From assembly GCA_963711455.1 (NCBI GenBank), contig CAVQEH010000002.1, forward strand, positions 558,001-622,000: a stretch of 64,000 nt of DNA, read 5' to 3'. Source of the stretch: DATFVA01 sp963711455 (GTDB lineage: Bacteria; Bacteroidota; Ignavibacteria; Ignavibacteriales; Ignavibacteriaceae). The stretch's first letter is position 1. Every line of letters begins with the position of its first letter. The translations under genes and the position numbers were made by a program. The notes beneath the pieces are model-generated. The model searched no databases, had not been told where the DNA came from, and saw only the letters and a program-made list of their open reading frames with translations. Shown piece by piece: positions 27,457 through 36,945 of this stretch.

Positions 27457-28613
27457 AAGTATTTAAACTTATTTTCAAAAACGCTCTTCGACACAAATTA
27501 AGATCATCTCTTACGATTCTCGGAATCGCTGTTGCAGTAATTGCTTTTGGTCTCCTTCGTACTGTTGTAACAGCATGGTATGTCGGAGTCGAAGCTTCTT
27601 CAGCCGACAGGCTTATAACAAGGCAGGCTGTTTCATTTATATTTCCGTTACCTTATGCATACAGAGATAAAATAGCGGCAGTGCCCGGTGTTGATGAGGT
27701 TACTTTCGCAAACTGGTTCCAGGGAGTTTATATTGATAAAAATCAGTTCTTTGCAAGATTAGCTGTTGATGCAAATACTTTTTTAGATGTTTATCCGGAA
27801 TTTGTTTTATCTCCTATGGAAATAACAAACTTCAAAAAAGAAAAAAACTCATGTGTAATCGGTGAAAAAATTGCAGAACAATATCACTTAAAGATAGGCG
27901 ATATGATGGCGATTGAAGGAGATATTTATCCCGGCAGATGGGAATTTGTAATTCGCGGAATTTATAAACCCAAATATAAAACCACAGATGCAACACAGAT
28001 GATGTTTCACTGGGATTATGTCGATGACAGGATGAGAGTTGAAATGCCCGGACGTGAGGGTGATGTTGGCTGGTATGTTATTAAAATTAATGATCCTTCC
28101 AGGTCCGCCGAAATATCTGAAAAGATTGATGCATTATTTAAAAATTCTCCTGCTGAAACTAAGACGGAAACCGAAAGAGCATTCCAGCAGGGTTTCCTGG
28201 CATCAACCAGCGCAATAATTACTTCAATGAATTTTCTTTCGTTTGTGATAATAGGAATTATCATGCTGGTTCTTGCGAACACAATGATAATGGCTGCAAG
28301 AGAAAGAACAAGGGAATATGCTGTGTTAAAAACTCTCGGATTTTCCGCTAAACATCTGGTTGGTTTAATTATGGGTGAATCTCTTTTTATGGCTTTGCTT
28401 GGCGGAGGAATCGGACTGTTAATTACATTCCCTATGGTAAATAGTTTTGCTGCAGTTATTCCCAAAGGATTTTTCCCGGTATTTGAAGTTGAACCGATAA
28501 CAATAATTCTTGCAATAAGTGCTGCAGTTATTATCGGGATTGTTTCTGCAATATTCCCTATACAAAGAGCATTAAGCACACGCATTGTTGATGGATTCAG
28601 GTTCGTGGGATAG
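27453..28613 (+). CDS. ABC transporter permease, FtsX/MacB family (first of two)
   Basis: A 386-residue permease with an N-terminal membrane helix after a basic LRHKLRSSLTILGIAVAV start, a periplasmic MacB core-like domain of about 210 residues, and three C-terminal helices containing AARERTREYAVLKTLGFSAKHLV, the conserved FtsX-domain loop. It differs from classical MacB in lacking the fused ATPase, which is separate here. It overlaps the ATPase gene by four bases. Confidence 0.92.
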   Translation: MKVFKLIFKNALRHKLRSSLTILGIAVAVIAFGLLRTVVTAWYVGVEASSADRLITRQAVSFIFPLPYAYRDKIAAVPGVDEVTFANWFQGVYIDKNQFFARLAVDANTFLDVYPEFVLSPMEITNFKKEKNSCVIGEKIAEQYHLKIGDMMAIEGDIYPGRWEFVIRGIYKPKYKTTDATQMMFHWDYVDDRMRVEMPGREGDVGWYVIKINDPSRSAEISEKIDALFKNSPAETKTETERAFQQGFLASTSAIITSMNFLSFVIIGIIMLVLANTMIMAARERTREYAVLKTLGFSAKHLVGLIMGESLFMALLGGGIGLLITFPMVNSFAAVIPKGFFPVFEVEPITIILAISAAVIIGIVSAIFPIQRALSTRIVDGFRFVG

Positions 28614-28640
28614 ATAATTTAATTCTTTAAGGATTTTGAA

Positions 28641-29810
28641 ATGAAAATTCCATTTAAATACACTCTTAGAAACTTTAAAACAAGAAGACTTACTACAGCC
28701 ATAACAATCGCCGGTATTGCACTTGTTGTATTTGTTTTTGCTGCTGTTCTTATGATGGCTTATGGAGTTAAGAAAACACTTGTTTCCACCGGTTCGCCTG
28801 ATAATATTAAAATTACACGCAAAGCTGCTAATGGTGAGATTTCAAGTATTATTGGCGGCGAAACTCAGGATGTTATTAAGTCATTGCCATATATTGCAAA
28901 AACTTCAGACGGCACCCCGATCATTTCAACAGAACCTGTCGTTATAATTAACCTGGAAAAAAGTAATGGAGGTGTAAGTAATATTACAGTTCGTGGAGTT
29001 TCTCCAACCGTAAATGAGTTAAGACCCCAGATGAAAATAATTGAAGGCAGGATGTTTAAATGGGGAGTGAGAGAATTGATTGTTGGTGAATCAATTGCAA
29101 AACAATTCAAGGGGGCTCAAATTGGAAGCTTAGTAAAATTTGCCGGAGATAACTGGAAAGTTGTTGGTGTTTTTTCCACGGATGGAAGCGGTTTTGATTC
29201 TGAAATGTGGGGAGACGAATTACAGCTTCTCAGCGCATTTAACCGCGGGAGTACAGTTTCATCAGTAACTTTAAAACTCGATAACATGCAGCATTACGAT
29301 AGTTTTATAAATGCATTTGATAAGGACAGAAGACTTCAGCAGTTTGAAGCCAAGCCTGAACAAAAGTATTTTGAAGAACAGTCGGAGATTATGTCTGCAT
29401 TTATTAAATACCTCGGATTATTTATTACAATAATTTTCAGTTTTGGTGCAACTATCGGTGCGATGATTACAATGTATGCAGCTGTGGCAAACCGTACCGT
29501 TGAAGTGGGAACTTTACGCGCACTCGGCTTCAGCAGAAGAAGTATTTTAATAGCTTTCTTGACCGAATCATTATTTATCTCATTACTTGGCGGTGTAATC
29601 GGGATTGTGCTAGCATCATTTTTACAATTGATATCTATTTCTACATTAAACTTTAATTCATTTTCCGAACTTGCATTTTCATTTGCTTTATCTCCTGATA
29701 TAATATTCTGGACATTATTCTTTGCAGTACTTATGGGATTTTTCGGAGGATTCCTTCCATCGGTCAGGGCAGCACGGCTCAATATTGTAAACGCCCTGAG
29801 AGCAGGGTGA
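28641..29810 (+). CDS. ABC transporter permease, FtsX/MacB family (second of two)
   Basis: A 389-residue permease of the same build as its upstream neighbour: an N-terminal helix after FKTRRLTTAITIAGIALVVF, a large periplasmic domain, and three C-terminal helices with VANRTVEVGTLRALGFSRRSIL. With the first permease it probably makes a heterodimer. It closes the four-gene operon; no clear terminator follows, and the downstream 444 bases hold a repeat-flanked broken gene. Confidence 0.92.
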   Translation: MKIPFKYTLRNFKTRRLTTAITIAGIALVVFVFAAVLMMAYGVKKTLVSTGSPDNIKITRKAANGEISSIIGGETQDVIKSLPYIAKTSDGTPIISTEPVVIINLEKSNGGVSNITVRGVSPTVNELRPQMKIIEGRMFKWGVRELIVGESIAKQFKGAQIGSLVKFAGDNWKVVGVFSTDGSGFDSEMWGDELQLLSAFNRGSTVSSVTLKLDNMQHYDSFINAFDKDRRLQQFEAKPEQKYFEEQSEIMSAFIKYLGLFITIIFSFGATIGAMITMYAAVANRTVEVGTLRALGFSRRSILIAFLTESLFISLLGGVIGIVLASFLQLISISTLNFNSFSELAFSFALSPDIIFWTLFFAVLMGFFGGFLPSVRAARLNIVNALRAG

Positions 29811-29811
29811 G

Positions 29812-30201
29812 AGAAGTATAAAGTAGCAAGTATGTAGTAAGTAGCTTAAATTATCAGTATGAGAGATAACAGATAATTTATCTATAAAAAAGAGGATAAA
29901 GTTGAAAAAGAATATCGGGAATTCAGAGATTTAATAGTTTATCAGCTTTCGTATTTGCTTGCCATTGAAATATTTGAAATTACAAAAACCTTTCTCAGGG
30001 AAGAAAAATATTCTTTAGTCGATCAAATAAGAAGATCTTCCGGATCAGTACCATCTAATATAGCTGAAGCATGGAGTAGAAGAATATATACAAAGTTAAG
30101 TTACTAAGATGCTAAACAGCACGATAAATCATCCTGAAGAATTTTGCCACTAACTTCTACATATTACTTTCTACATACTTATCACTAATTACTTCTTACT
30201 A
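29812..30201. repeat. Inverted-repeat pair flanking a broken four-helix-bundle gene
   Basis: About 29812-29845 reads AGTATAAAGTAGCAAGTATG and continues TAGTAAGTAGC; about 30154-30200 carries related sequence on the other strand (its complement includes AGTAATTAGTGATAAGTATG followed by TAGAAAGTAATATGTAGAA). Both are low-complexity runs of AAGTA/GTAG words. They bracket the pseudogene between them, as seen around other members of this gene family. Confidence 0.5.
29877..30107 (+). pseudogene. Four helix bundle protein (23S rRNA IVP/S23 family), decayed
   Basis: One frame reads YREFRDLIVYQLSYLLAIEI, then ITKTFLREEKYSLVDQIRRS, then SGSVPSNIAEAWSRR before a stop. This is the conserved core of the four-helix-bundle family related to intervening-sequence-encoded S23 and Avd-like proteins, usually about 120 residues. 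Here only about 65 residues remain, no ATG, GTG or TTG start exists in frame upstream, and after the stop the same frame shows further stops with family-like residues (DAKQHDKSS). It is a remnant, probably without function. Confidence 0.75.
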
Positions 30202-30255
30202 AACTATTCGGAAATTTTATAAATTTGTTTTCAAAATTTTTGTTAGTTAAGGATA

Positions 30256-31143
30256 ATGCCATACATCGGTGAAATCAGTGCTCTTGTTACAGCCTGCCTC
30301 TGGTCTGTCTCCTCATTTATGTTTGCCTTTGCATCAGCAAGAGTTGGTTCGGTACAGGTAAATATTAACAGGATAATTCTTGCTGCAATTATTCTTTTTC
30401 TGGTTGTCGTTGTTTCGGGGATTGATTACAGCCTTTCATCTTCGCAGCTTCAGTATCTTATTATCAGCGGGATAGTAGGACTGGTAATTGGGGACTCTTT
30501 TCTTTTTAAATGTTATCAGCTTATTGGTGCAAGACTCGGTATGGTACTTATGTCATTGGTTCCGGCAATAAGTGCAATACTTGCGTGGATTTTTCTGAAT
30601 GAGATTATCACTCCCCTTGGCATTGCCGGTATGTTTGTTACAATTTTTGGTGTTGTCATAGTTGTAACAGATAGAGCACATGGTTCTATTAAAAATGGTT
30701 TGAATAAACTTGGAGTGCTTAGCGGGTTTTTAGGAGCAGCAGGTCAAGCCTCCGGGCTCGTTTTAGCAAAGTTTGCTTTCGCAGAAGGTTATATAAATGG
30801 ATTTGTTGCAAGCTTTACAAGATTATCCAGTGCCGGTATAATAATTTTAATTGGCGGAATTTTATTAAGAAGATATAGAAACCCGTTAAAAACTTACAGA
30901 AATGAAATACCGGCATTAAAAGCAACCATTGCTGCTACTGTTATTGCTCCGGTGCTCGGAGTAACATTAAGTCTTGTTGCAATTGAATTTACAAAGGTTG
31001 GAATCGCTTCAACACTTATGGCATTAGTCCCGATTATAATGCTGCCGATTTCTAAATATTATTACAAAGAAAAATTGTCGGTAAGAGCAATCTCAGGTGC
31101 ATTTATTGCAGTTGCAGGAGTTATTATTTTGTTTTTAAGATGA
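30256..31143 (+). CDS. EamA/DMT family transporter
   Basis: A 295-residue inner-membrane protein with ten helices in two EamA repeats: GEISALVTACLWSVSSFMFAFAS opens the first, and a glycine-rich LGVLSGFLGAAGQASGLVLAKFAF opens the second, closing with ALVPIIMLPISKYYYKEKLSVRAISG. It belongs to the same superfamily as the gene at 9445-10356 but to a different branch. It ends two bases from the convergent T9SS gene, with no room for a separate terminator. Substrate unknown. Confidence 0.87.
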   Translation: MPYIGEISALVTACLWSVSSFMFAFASARVGSVQVNINRIILAAIILFLVVVVSGIDYSLSSSQLQYLIISGIVGLVIGDSFLFKCYQLIGARLGMVLMSLVPAISAILAWIFLNEIITPLGIAGMFVTIFGVVIVVTDRAHGSIKNGLNKLGVLSGFLGAAGQASGLVLAKFAFAEGYINGFVASFTRLSSAGIIILIGGILLRRYRNPLKTYRNEIPALKATIAATVIAPVLGVTLSLVAIEFTKVGIASTLMALVPIIMLPISKYYYKEKLSVRAISGAFIAVAGVIILFLR

Positions 31144-31145
31144 AC

Positions 31146-32828
31146 TTATTTCAAAAAAAGCATCTTCTTGGTTGATATAAATTTTCCCGAAGTCAACCGG
31201 TAAATATATACTCCGCTTGAAAAATTATTTCCATTAAACTTAACAGAATATTTCCCTGAAGGTTTAAACTCATTTACAAGAGTTGTAACCCTCTGTCCCA
31301 GGATATTATAAACTTCAAGTCTAACAATTCCATTATCCGTGATTGAATATTCTATTGTTGTTATAGGATTAAACGGATTAGGATAATTCTGTTCAAGAGA
31401 AAATACTGTTGGATTAATTTCAACTTTAATTTCATTTGAATAGGTAAATGTTCCGTTTAAATCAATTTGTTTTAGTCTGTAATAAACAATTCCTGATTGA
31501 CGTGTTGAATCGATATATGAATAAAGATGCGCATCAGAACTTGTTACATTTCCTTTTACAAAACCAATTTTCTTCCAGTTCATTTTATCAGAAGAACGTT
31601 CAATATCAAATCCGTAGTTATTGGTTTCAGTTGCCGTCTTCCACTTTAAAATTACCTGGTTGTTTCCAAGGTCCCCTTCAAATGCAACCAACTCTTTTGG
31701 GACAATATCTCCTTCAAGCTTGATCAAAAGTACATCTTTATTATTTCCATTAGGAATCTCACCTGACCAACCAGTTATTAACATAGAGTTATCGGACAAT
31801 ATGATAAAACCATAATCAGCATAAAATCGATTACCTGATATTTCTTTTGTCCATATCTCGTTAAAATTCTGATCGTACTTTTTGCAAACAATGGAAGAAT
31901 AATCATTTAAGCCAAAGAAATTTGTATAAATGCAAATATAATTTGAATCAGCACTCTGAATCATTTCAGGTATCTCATAAATGGCATCATAACCTAAACA
32001 GTAAATTGAATCAAGTAATTGCCCATCTGAATTGAATTTTAAGAAAGCCATTGAACCAAAATCATCAACGCTTATTAATAAGTCTCCTTCGAAAGTTTCA
32101 TGGATCTTTCCCCAGGTGCAACGCAAATTTAATGTAGTTTCAAATTCTTCTATACCAGATGAATTAATTTTAAACAACCAGAATAAATCGTTGGATATTG
32201 AAGCAGAATCGATGCACCCAATTACTGCAAAACCACCATCTTTCGTGTTAACCAGGTGAATGCCAAAATTATTATAATAATCCCCGTAGTAATTAAACCA
32301 AATTATATTTCCATTTGGATCTATTTTAGAGACAAAAGATTTATAATGCCCATTAATACACTGTGAGCCGGTAATAGCAAAATTGCCATCAGGCGTGGGA
32401 CAAACGGACATAATTCGTGCGGAGTCAAGATAGGTCCTCGACCAGATAGAATCCCCACTCTCATTGATTTTAATAAGCCAGGCATCATAGTAATAAGTAG
32501 TAAGATTCGATAGGTTTCCACCAATTAAATAACCGTCTCCGGTTTTTACGATTTCTAATCCATAATCACTTCCATTAGCAACTCCATATTGTCTGGTCCA
32601 GATTGTATCTCCGGCAAGATTGGTTCTAATGAAAAACAAATCCTGCAGGGTAGATAAAGTAGTTCTATATCCGCAAACAATATAACCATCATTATTATTT
32701 GTTTCAGTGGCTGAAAAACCGCATTCATCTGCCGAACCTGTATCATATTCTCTTATCCATGATATGTTCGGTTGAGAGAAAAGTAGGGTGTTTGCGCATA
32801 ATAAAAATAAAGTAATTGCCGGTTTCAT
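31146..32828 (-). CDS. Secreted beta-propeller-like protein with T9SS sorting domain
   Basis: A 560-residue protein with a signal peptide (MKPAITLFLLCANTLLFSQ). Residues 25-375 are about seven repeats of roughly 50 residues with the form DGYIVCGYR ... GDTIWTRQYG, KTGDGYLIGG, DGNFAITGS, DGGFAVIGC, suggesting a beta-propeller. Then an Fn3-like sheet with KTATETNNYGFDIER and the sorting domain LEQNYPNPFNPITT. It is exported by T9SS. No enzymatic motif was recognised; binding or structural roles are possible. Confidence 0.8.
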   Translation of the reverse strand: MKPAITLFLLCANTLLFSQPNISWIREYDTGSADECGFSATETNNNDGYIVCGYRTTLSTLQDLFFIRTNLAGDTIWTRQYGVANGSDYGLEIVKTGDGYLIGGNLSNLTTYYYDAWLIKINESGDSIWSRTYLDSARIMSVCPTPDGNFAITGSQCINGHYKSFVSKIDPNGNIIWFNYYGDYYNNFGIHLVNTKDGGFAVIGCIDSASISNDLFWLFKINSSGIEEFETTLNLRCTWGKIHETFEGDLLISVDDFGSMAFLKFNSDGQLLDSIYCLGYDAIYEIPEMIQSADSNYICIYTNFFGLNDYSSIVCKKYDQNFNEIWTKEISGNRFYADYGFIILSDNSMLITGWSGEIPNGNNKDVLLIKLEGDIVPKELVAFEGDLGNNQVILKWKTATETNNYGFDIERSSDKMNWKKIGFVKGNVTSSDAHLYSYIDSTRQSGIVYYRLKQIDLNGTFTYSNEIKVEINPTVFSLEQNYPNPFNPITTIEYSITDNGIVRLEVYNILGQRVTTLVNEFKPSGKYSVKFNGNNFSSGVYIYRLTSGKFISTKKMLFLK

Positions 32829-33001
32829 CAGAGCCCCGAATTATTTTTTGTAATGCAATGACAATTTTTGTGCCCGTACTTTCTTTTGTAATAGATAGGA
32901 GATTATTCGATTTTATTTTAGAATAAAAAGAAAAAGTAGTTGAGAGTTAAAAATAATAACAGTGGTTTCAGTTCATTTTATATTTAAGAATTAATTACCT
33001 G

Positions 33002-33520
33002 TCAATTTTTACCATCGTTTAATATATGTTTATAAACATCATAATTCTCATCATCAAAGCAAACGAAAACAATTTTTCCAAAATTGTCGTTCTTTTCAAG
33101 AAAGCCCTTAATTTCTCTAACTGCAATCTTTGCTGCCCTTTCAATCGGGAAATGATAAACTCCGGTACTTATTGCGGGGAATGCAATTGTCTTAACATCA
33201 TTTTCAATTGCCATTTCAAGGGAGTTCCTGTAGCAGTTGGCAAGCAGTTCATCTTCATCGTGTCTGCCGTCATTCCAGATTGGTCCAACCGTATGAATAA
33301 TATATTTTGCAGATAATCTAAATCCGGGAGAAATTTTAGCTTCGCCAGTCGCACACCCGCCAAGCCTCCTGTTGTATTCAAGAAGTTCAGGTCCGGCTGC
33401 ACGATGTATTGCTCCATCTACACCGCCGCCGCCTAATAATGAATTATTTGCGGCATTAACTATTGCATCAACCTTTTGTTTTGTAATATCTCCTTGTTCA
33501 ACAAATATTCTGTCAGTCAT
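33002..33520 (-). CDS. Macro domain protein, O-acetyl-ADP-ribose deacetylase (YmdB-like)
   Basis: A 172-residue single macro domain. Visible: GDITKQKVDAIVNAANNSLLGGGG (ADP-ribose loop 1, with the key Asn-Asn), VDGAIHRAAGPELL, the GEAKISPGFRLSAKYIIHTVGPIW segment and the second loop FPAISTGVYHFP. This is the MacroD/YmdB class, which removes ADP-ribose from acidic residues or acetyl from O-acetyl-ADP-ribose. It is divergent from the glycyl radical operon, 190 bases apart. Confidence 0.93.
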   Translation of the reverse strand: MTDRIFVEQGDITKQKVDAIVNAANNSLLGGGGVDGAIHRAAGPELLEYNRRLGGCATGEAKISPGFRLSAKYIIHTVGPIWNDGRHDEDELLANCYRNSLEMAIENDVKTIAFPAISTGVYHFPIERAAKIAVREIKGFLEKNDNFGKIVFVCFDDENYDVYKHILNDGKN

Positions 33521-33710
33521 TTTAACTCCTCGGAATTTATTCTGCTATTAATATAAGATAATTATAGAATTTGTCTTGTTGAAATGGATACATAAATTTC
33601 TCATAGAATGTTCCGATTAAAATTATAAATAGATTGCAATATATTTTCATTGCAAGTACGGTGCTTTTTTAGGAATTTTAAAATGATAAATACTTTAATT
33701 CCGGGGAAGA

Positions 33711-34511
33711 ATGAACGGGATAATTTTCGATATAAAAAAGTTTGCGCTTCACGATGGTCCGGGGATACGCACAACTATTTTCTTTAAAGGATGTCCGCTT
33801 GACTGCTGGTGGTGTCATAATCCTGAAAGCATACGGAAGCTGCCTGAGAAAATAAAGGTAAATTCAGTTAATCCTTCCGGAAAATCCTGTGAACTTGCAG
33901 AAGAAATTTTCGGCAAAGAATATTCAGTCGATGATCTTGTTAATGAAATAAAGAAGGATCAGATATTTTATGAAGAATCAGGTGGGGGAGTAACATTCTC
34001 CGGCGGTGAACCATTGTTGCAGCTTAAATTCTTAAATGAAGTTTTAAAATGTTGTAAGTCAATTGGCATTCATTCTGCAGTTGATACTTCCGGTTATGTA
34101 AATGAAAGCTCATTTAACAGAATTTATGATTACACGGATATTTTTCTTTTTGATTTAAAGTTGATAGATAATGAACTTCATCAGAAGTATACAGGGGTAT
34201 CAAATAAACTTATTGTGAATAACCTGAAGGCTTTAACAGAGATGGGGGATAAGGTAATTATCAGGATACCTTTAATCCCGGGAATAACCGATACTGAAAA
34301 GAATTTATCGGATCTTGCTGTCTTTATAATGAAATTAAAAAATATAAATAAGATAGATCTTCTTCCTTATAATGAAATCGCCAAATCCAAATACAAAAGG
34401 TTTAACAAACCTTCCCGTCTCGGTGATCTCAAAACCCAGGATGAAGAGCAATTAAATGAAATAAAAAATTACTTTGGAGATCTCGACTTAGAGGTTTCTG
34501 TCAGAGGTTAA
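33711..34511 (+). CDS. Glycyl radical enzyme activating protein (radical SAM), short form
   Basis: A 266-residue radical SAM activase. The 4Fe-4S site is in FKGCPLDCWWCHNPES (C-x3-C-x2-C) and the SAM-binding GGGVTFSGGEPLLQ follows. Activases for non-PFL glycyl radical enzymes usually carry a ferredoxin-like insert with two CxxCxxC clusters between these two motifs; here that span is short and has one Cys only (SGKSCELAEEIFGKEYSV). It makes the glycyl radical on the partner enzyme, which starts one base after its stop. GGGGAAG precedes the ATG. Confidence 0.92.
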   Translation: MNGIIFDIKKFALHDGPGIRTTIFFKGCPLDCWWCHNPESIRKLPEKIKVNSVNPSGKSCELAEEIFGKEYSVDDLVNEIKKDQIFYEESGGGVTFSGGEPLLQLKFLNEVLKCCKSIGIHSAVDTSGYVNESSFNRIYDYTDIFLFDLKLIDNELHQKYTGVSNKLIVNNLKALTEMGDKVIIRIPLIPGITDTEKNLSDLAVFIMKLKNINKIDLLPYNEIAKSKYKRFNKPSRLGDLKTQDEEQLNEIKNYFGDLDLEVSVRG

Positions 34512-34512
34512 A

Positions 34513-36876
34513 ATGAATGAAAGAATAATACAGCTTCGCGAAAAAACACTTCACACTCATCCATCGATATCAATTGAAAGAGCCAAGCTGCTGACTGAGT
34601 TTTATAAAAGTGGAGAGGCTGATAGAGTTTCAATTCCTGTTTCAAGAGCACTTGCATTTAAACATTTGCTTGAGAATAAATCACTTTGTATTAATAAAGG
34701 TGAATTAATTGTTGGTGAGAGAGGACCATCTCCCCATGCAACTCCTACTTACCCGGAAATTTGTACACATTCCCTTCAGGATTTTGAGATCCTTAATTCA
34801 CGCGAAAAGATTTCTTTTAAGGTTGATGAAAAAACCGGAAGAGTTCAGGAAAAAGAAATAATTCCATTCTGGAAAGGAAGATCAATCCGCGACAGAATAT
34901 TTAATGAAGTTGATAAAGAATGGATCGATTCCTACGAAGCAGGAATCTTTACCGAGTTTATGGAACAGAGAGCACCGGGACATACGGTTCTTGATAATAA
35001 AATCTACAAAAAAGGATTTAAAGACTTTATAAATGATATTGATGAAAGCATAAGTAATCTCGATTTCTTCAATGATCCCGAAGCCTTCGATAAGCGTGAA
35101 GAACTTAAAGGAATGAAAATAGTTGCAGATGCGCTAATAAGTTTTTCTCAACGTTATTCAAAATATTTGTATCAACTTGCAGAAAAAGAAAAAGACAATG
35201 ATAAAAAAAGCGAGCTGCTTATTCTGGCTGGGATTTGCAACAGAGTTCCTGCCAATGCTCCTCAGACATTTCACGAAGCATTGCAGTATTATTGGTTCGT
35301 TCATATCGGTGTTATAACTGAACTTAACACATGGGATTCATTTAATCCCGGCAGGCTTGATCAACACCTTTATCCTTTTTATAAAAATGATATTGCAAAA
35401 GGAATTCTTAATGAAGAAAAAGCCAAAGAACTGCTTCAATCTTTCTGGATTAAATTCCATAACCAGCCGGCTCCACCAAAGGTTGGTGTTACCGCACAGG
35501 AAAGCAATACATACACTGATTTTTGTCTCATAAATCTAGGCGGCTTAACGGAAGAAGGAAATGATGCGATTAACGAACTTACTTATCTTATCCTTGATGT
35601 AATTGAAGAGATGAGAATACTTCAGCCAAGTTCAATGGTTCAGGTTAGTAAGAAAAATTCCGATCAGTTTTTAAGACGAGCATTAAAAATTATTAAAACA
35701 GGATTCGGGCAGCCTTCTGTTTTTAACACTGATTCTATTATACAGGAAATGCTGCGGCAGGGTAAATCAATTATTGATGCAAGGAACGGAGGTGCAAGCG
35801 GCTGCGTTGAAACAGGAGCTTTCGGAAAAGAGAGCTATATATTAACAGGCTATTTCAATATTCCTAAAGTGCTTGAAATAACTCTGTATAATGGAGTTGA
35901 TCCCCGGACAGGAAAACTGATAGGATTGAAAACCGGTGATCCAACAAAATTTAATTCATACGAAGAATTATTTGAAGCATTTAAAAATCAGCTTAATCAT
36001 TTTATCGATATAAAAATAAAAGGGAACATTATAGTTGAAAAACTCTGGGCTGAATATCTTCCAGCTCCTTTCCTTTCAATATTAATTGATGACTGTATTA
36101 AAAAAGGTAAAGATTATAATGCCGGCGGTGCAAGGTATAATACTTCATACATCCAGGGTGTAGGAATGGGAACAATAACCGATTGCTTAACTTCAATTAA
36201 ATATAATGTATTTGATACGAAAAGATTTGGAATGAAAGAATTGCTCACTGCTCTGGAAAATAATTTTGAAGGTTATGAGAATATAAGAAAGTTAGTAATG
36301 GATGAAACTCCAAAGTATGGAAACGATGATGATTATGCTGATGATATTTTAAAAGAAATATTTGAAGTTTATTTTAATTCAGTTGATGGAAGACCAAATA
36401 CAAGGGGAGGACATTTCAGAATCAATTTACTTCCAACTACTTCTCATGTTTATTTCGGAAGCGTACTTGGTGCAACCCCTGATGGCAGGCTTGCTAACAA
36501 ACCTGTTTCGGAAGGGATTTCCCCTGTACAGGGAGCGGATAGGAAAGGACCAACTGCAGTTCTTAAATCTGCAGCAAAGATTGATCATTTAAGAACAGGG
36601 GGAACATTACTTAACCAGAAATTTACTCCCCAGATATTAAGTGATGATTCCGTTTTGGAAAAGGTTCTTTATCTTATAAGAGCTTACTTTAAATTGGATG
36701 GACATCATATACAGTTTAATGTTGTTAGTGCAGAAGTTTTAAGAAAAGCTCAAGAGGAACCCGAGAATTACAGGGACCTGATTGTTCGTGTAGCAGGCTA
36801 CAGCGATTACTTTGTGAATCTTGGTTCTGATTTGCAGGAAGAAATAATTAAACGCACAGAACATTTGGCTTTTTAA
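34513..36876 (+). CDS. hypD: Glycyl radical enzyme, trans-4-hydroxy-L-proline dehydratase-like
   Basis: A 787-residue glycyl radical enzyme. The thiyl Cys and neighbouring Glu lie in GGASGCVETGAFGKESY (Cys431, Glu433) and the radical Gly is in VRVAGYSDYF (Gly762). From memory of the family, the N-terminal segments (PSISIERAKLLTEFYKSGE, GELIVGERGPSPHATPTYPE, MEQRAPGHTV) and KTPKYGNDDDYADDI-like stretch match HypD, which dehydrates trans-4-hydroxy-L-proline to pyrroline-5-carboxylate. PFL is ruled out (it has Cys-Cys). The symbol is an assignment by resemblance; propanediol/glycerol dehydratase types have different pocket motifs. Needs oxygen-free conditions. Confidence 0.8.
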   Translation: MNERIIQLREKTLHTHPSISIERAKLLTEFYKSGEADRVSIPVSRALAFKHLLENKSLCINKGELIVGERGPSPHATPTYPEICTHSLQDFEILNSREKISFKVDEKTGRVQEKEIIPFWKGRSIRDRIFNEVDKEWIDSYEAGIFTEFMEQRAPGHTVLDNKIYKKGFKDFINDIDESISNLDFFNDPEAFDKREELKGMKIVADALISFSQRYSKYLYQLAEKEKDNDKKSELLILAGICNRVPANAPQTFHEALQYYWFVHIGVITELNTWDSFNPGRLDQHLYPFYKNDIAKGILNEEKAKELLQSFWIKFHNQPAPPKVGVTAQESNTYTDFCLINLGGLTEEGNDAINELTYLILDVIEEMRILQPSSMVQVSKKNSDQFLRRALKIIKTGFGQPSVFNTDSIIQEMLRQGKSIIDARNGGASGCVETGAFGKESYILTGYFNIPKVLEITLYNGVDPRTGKLIGLKTGDPTKFNSYEELFEAFKNQLNHFIDIKIKGNIIVEKLWAEYLPAPFLSILIDDCIKKGKDYNAGGARYNTSYIQGVGMGTITDCLTSIKYNVFDTKRFGMKELLTALENNFEGYENIRKLVMDETPKYGNDDDYADDILKEIFEVYFNSVDGRPNTRGGHFRINLLPTTSHVYFGSVLGATPDGRLANKPVSEGISPVQGADRKGPTAVLKSAAKIDHLRTGGTLLNQKFTPQILSDDSVLEKVLYLIRAYFKLDGHHIQFNVVSAEVLRKAQEEPENYRDLIVRVAGYSDYFVNLGSDLQEEIIKRTEHLAF

Positions 36877-36880
36877 AATT

Positions 36881-36940
36881 GCTACAAAGGCACGAAAACT
36901 CTAAGTGTTGTTTTTAAGTGCCTTGGTGACTTCGTGGCAA
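36881..36940. repeat. Imperfect palindrome (GGCAC/GTGCC class) between hypD and the hydrolase
   Basis: AAGGCAC (36887-36893) pairs with GTGCCTT (36918-36924), and TTGC-TAC on the left echoes GTGGCAA on the right in longer imperfect symmetry. This GCCAC-rich palindrome is a common dispersed intergenic sequence in environmental bacteria and may also end transcription of the two convergent genes. Confidence 0.5.
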
Positions 36941-36945
36941 ATAAA

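Noticed and set aside
36881..36940. Possible CRISPR-like repeat or tRNA fragment
   Set aside because: A single imperfect palindrome without spacing pattern or cloverleaf features.
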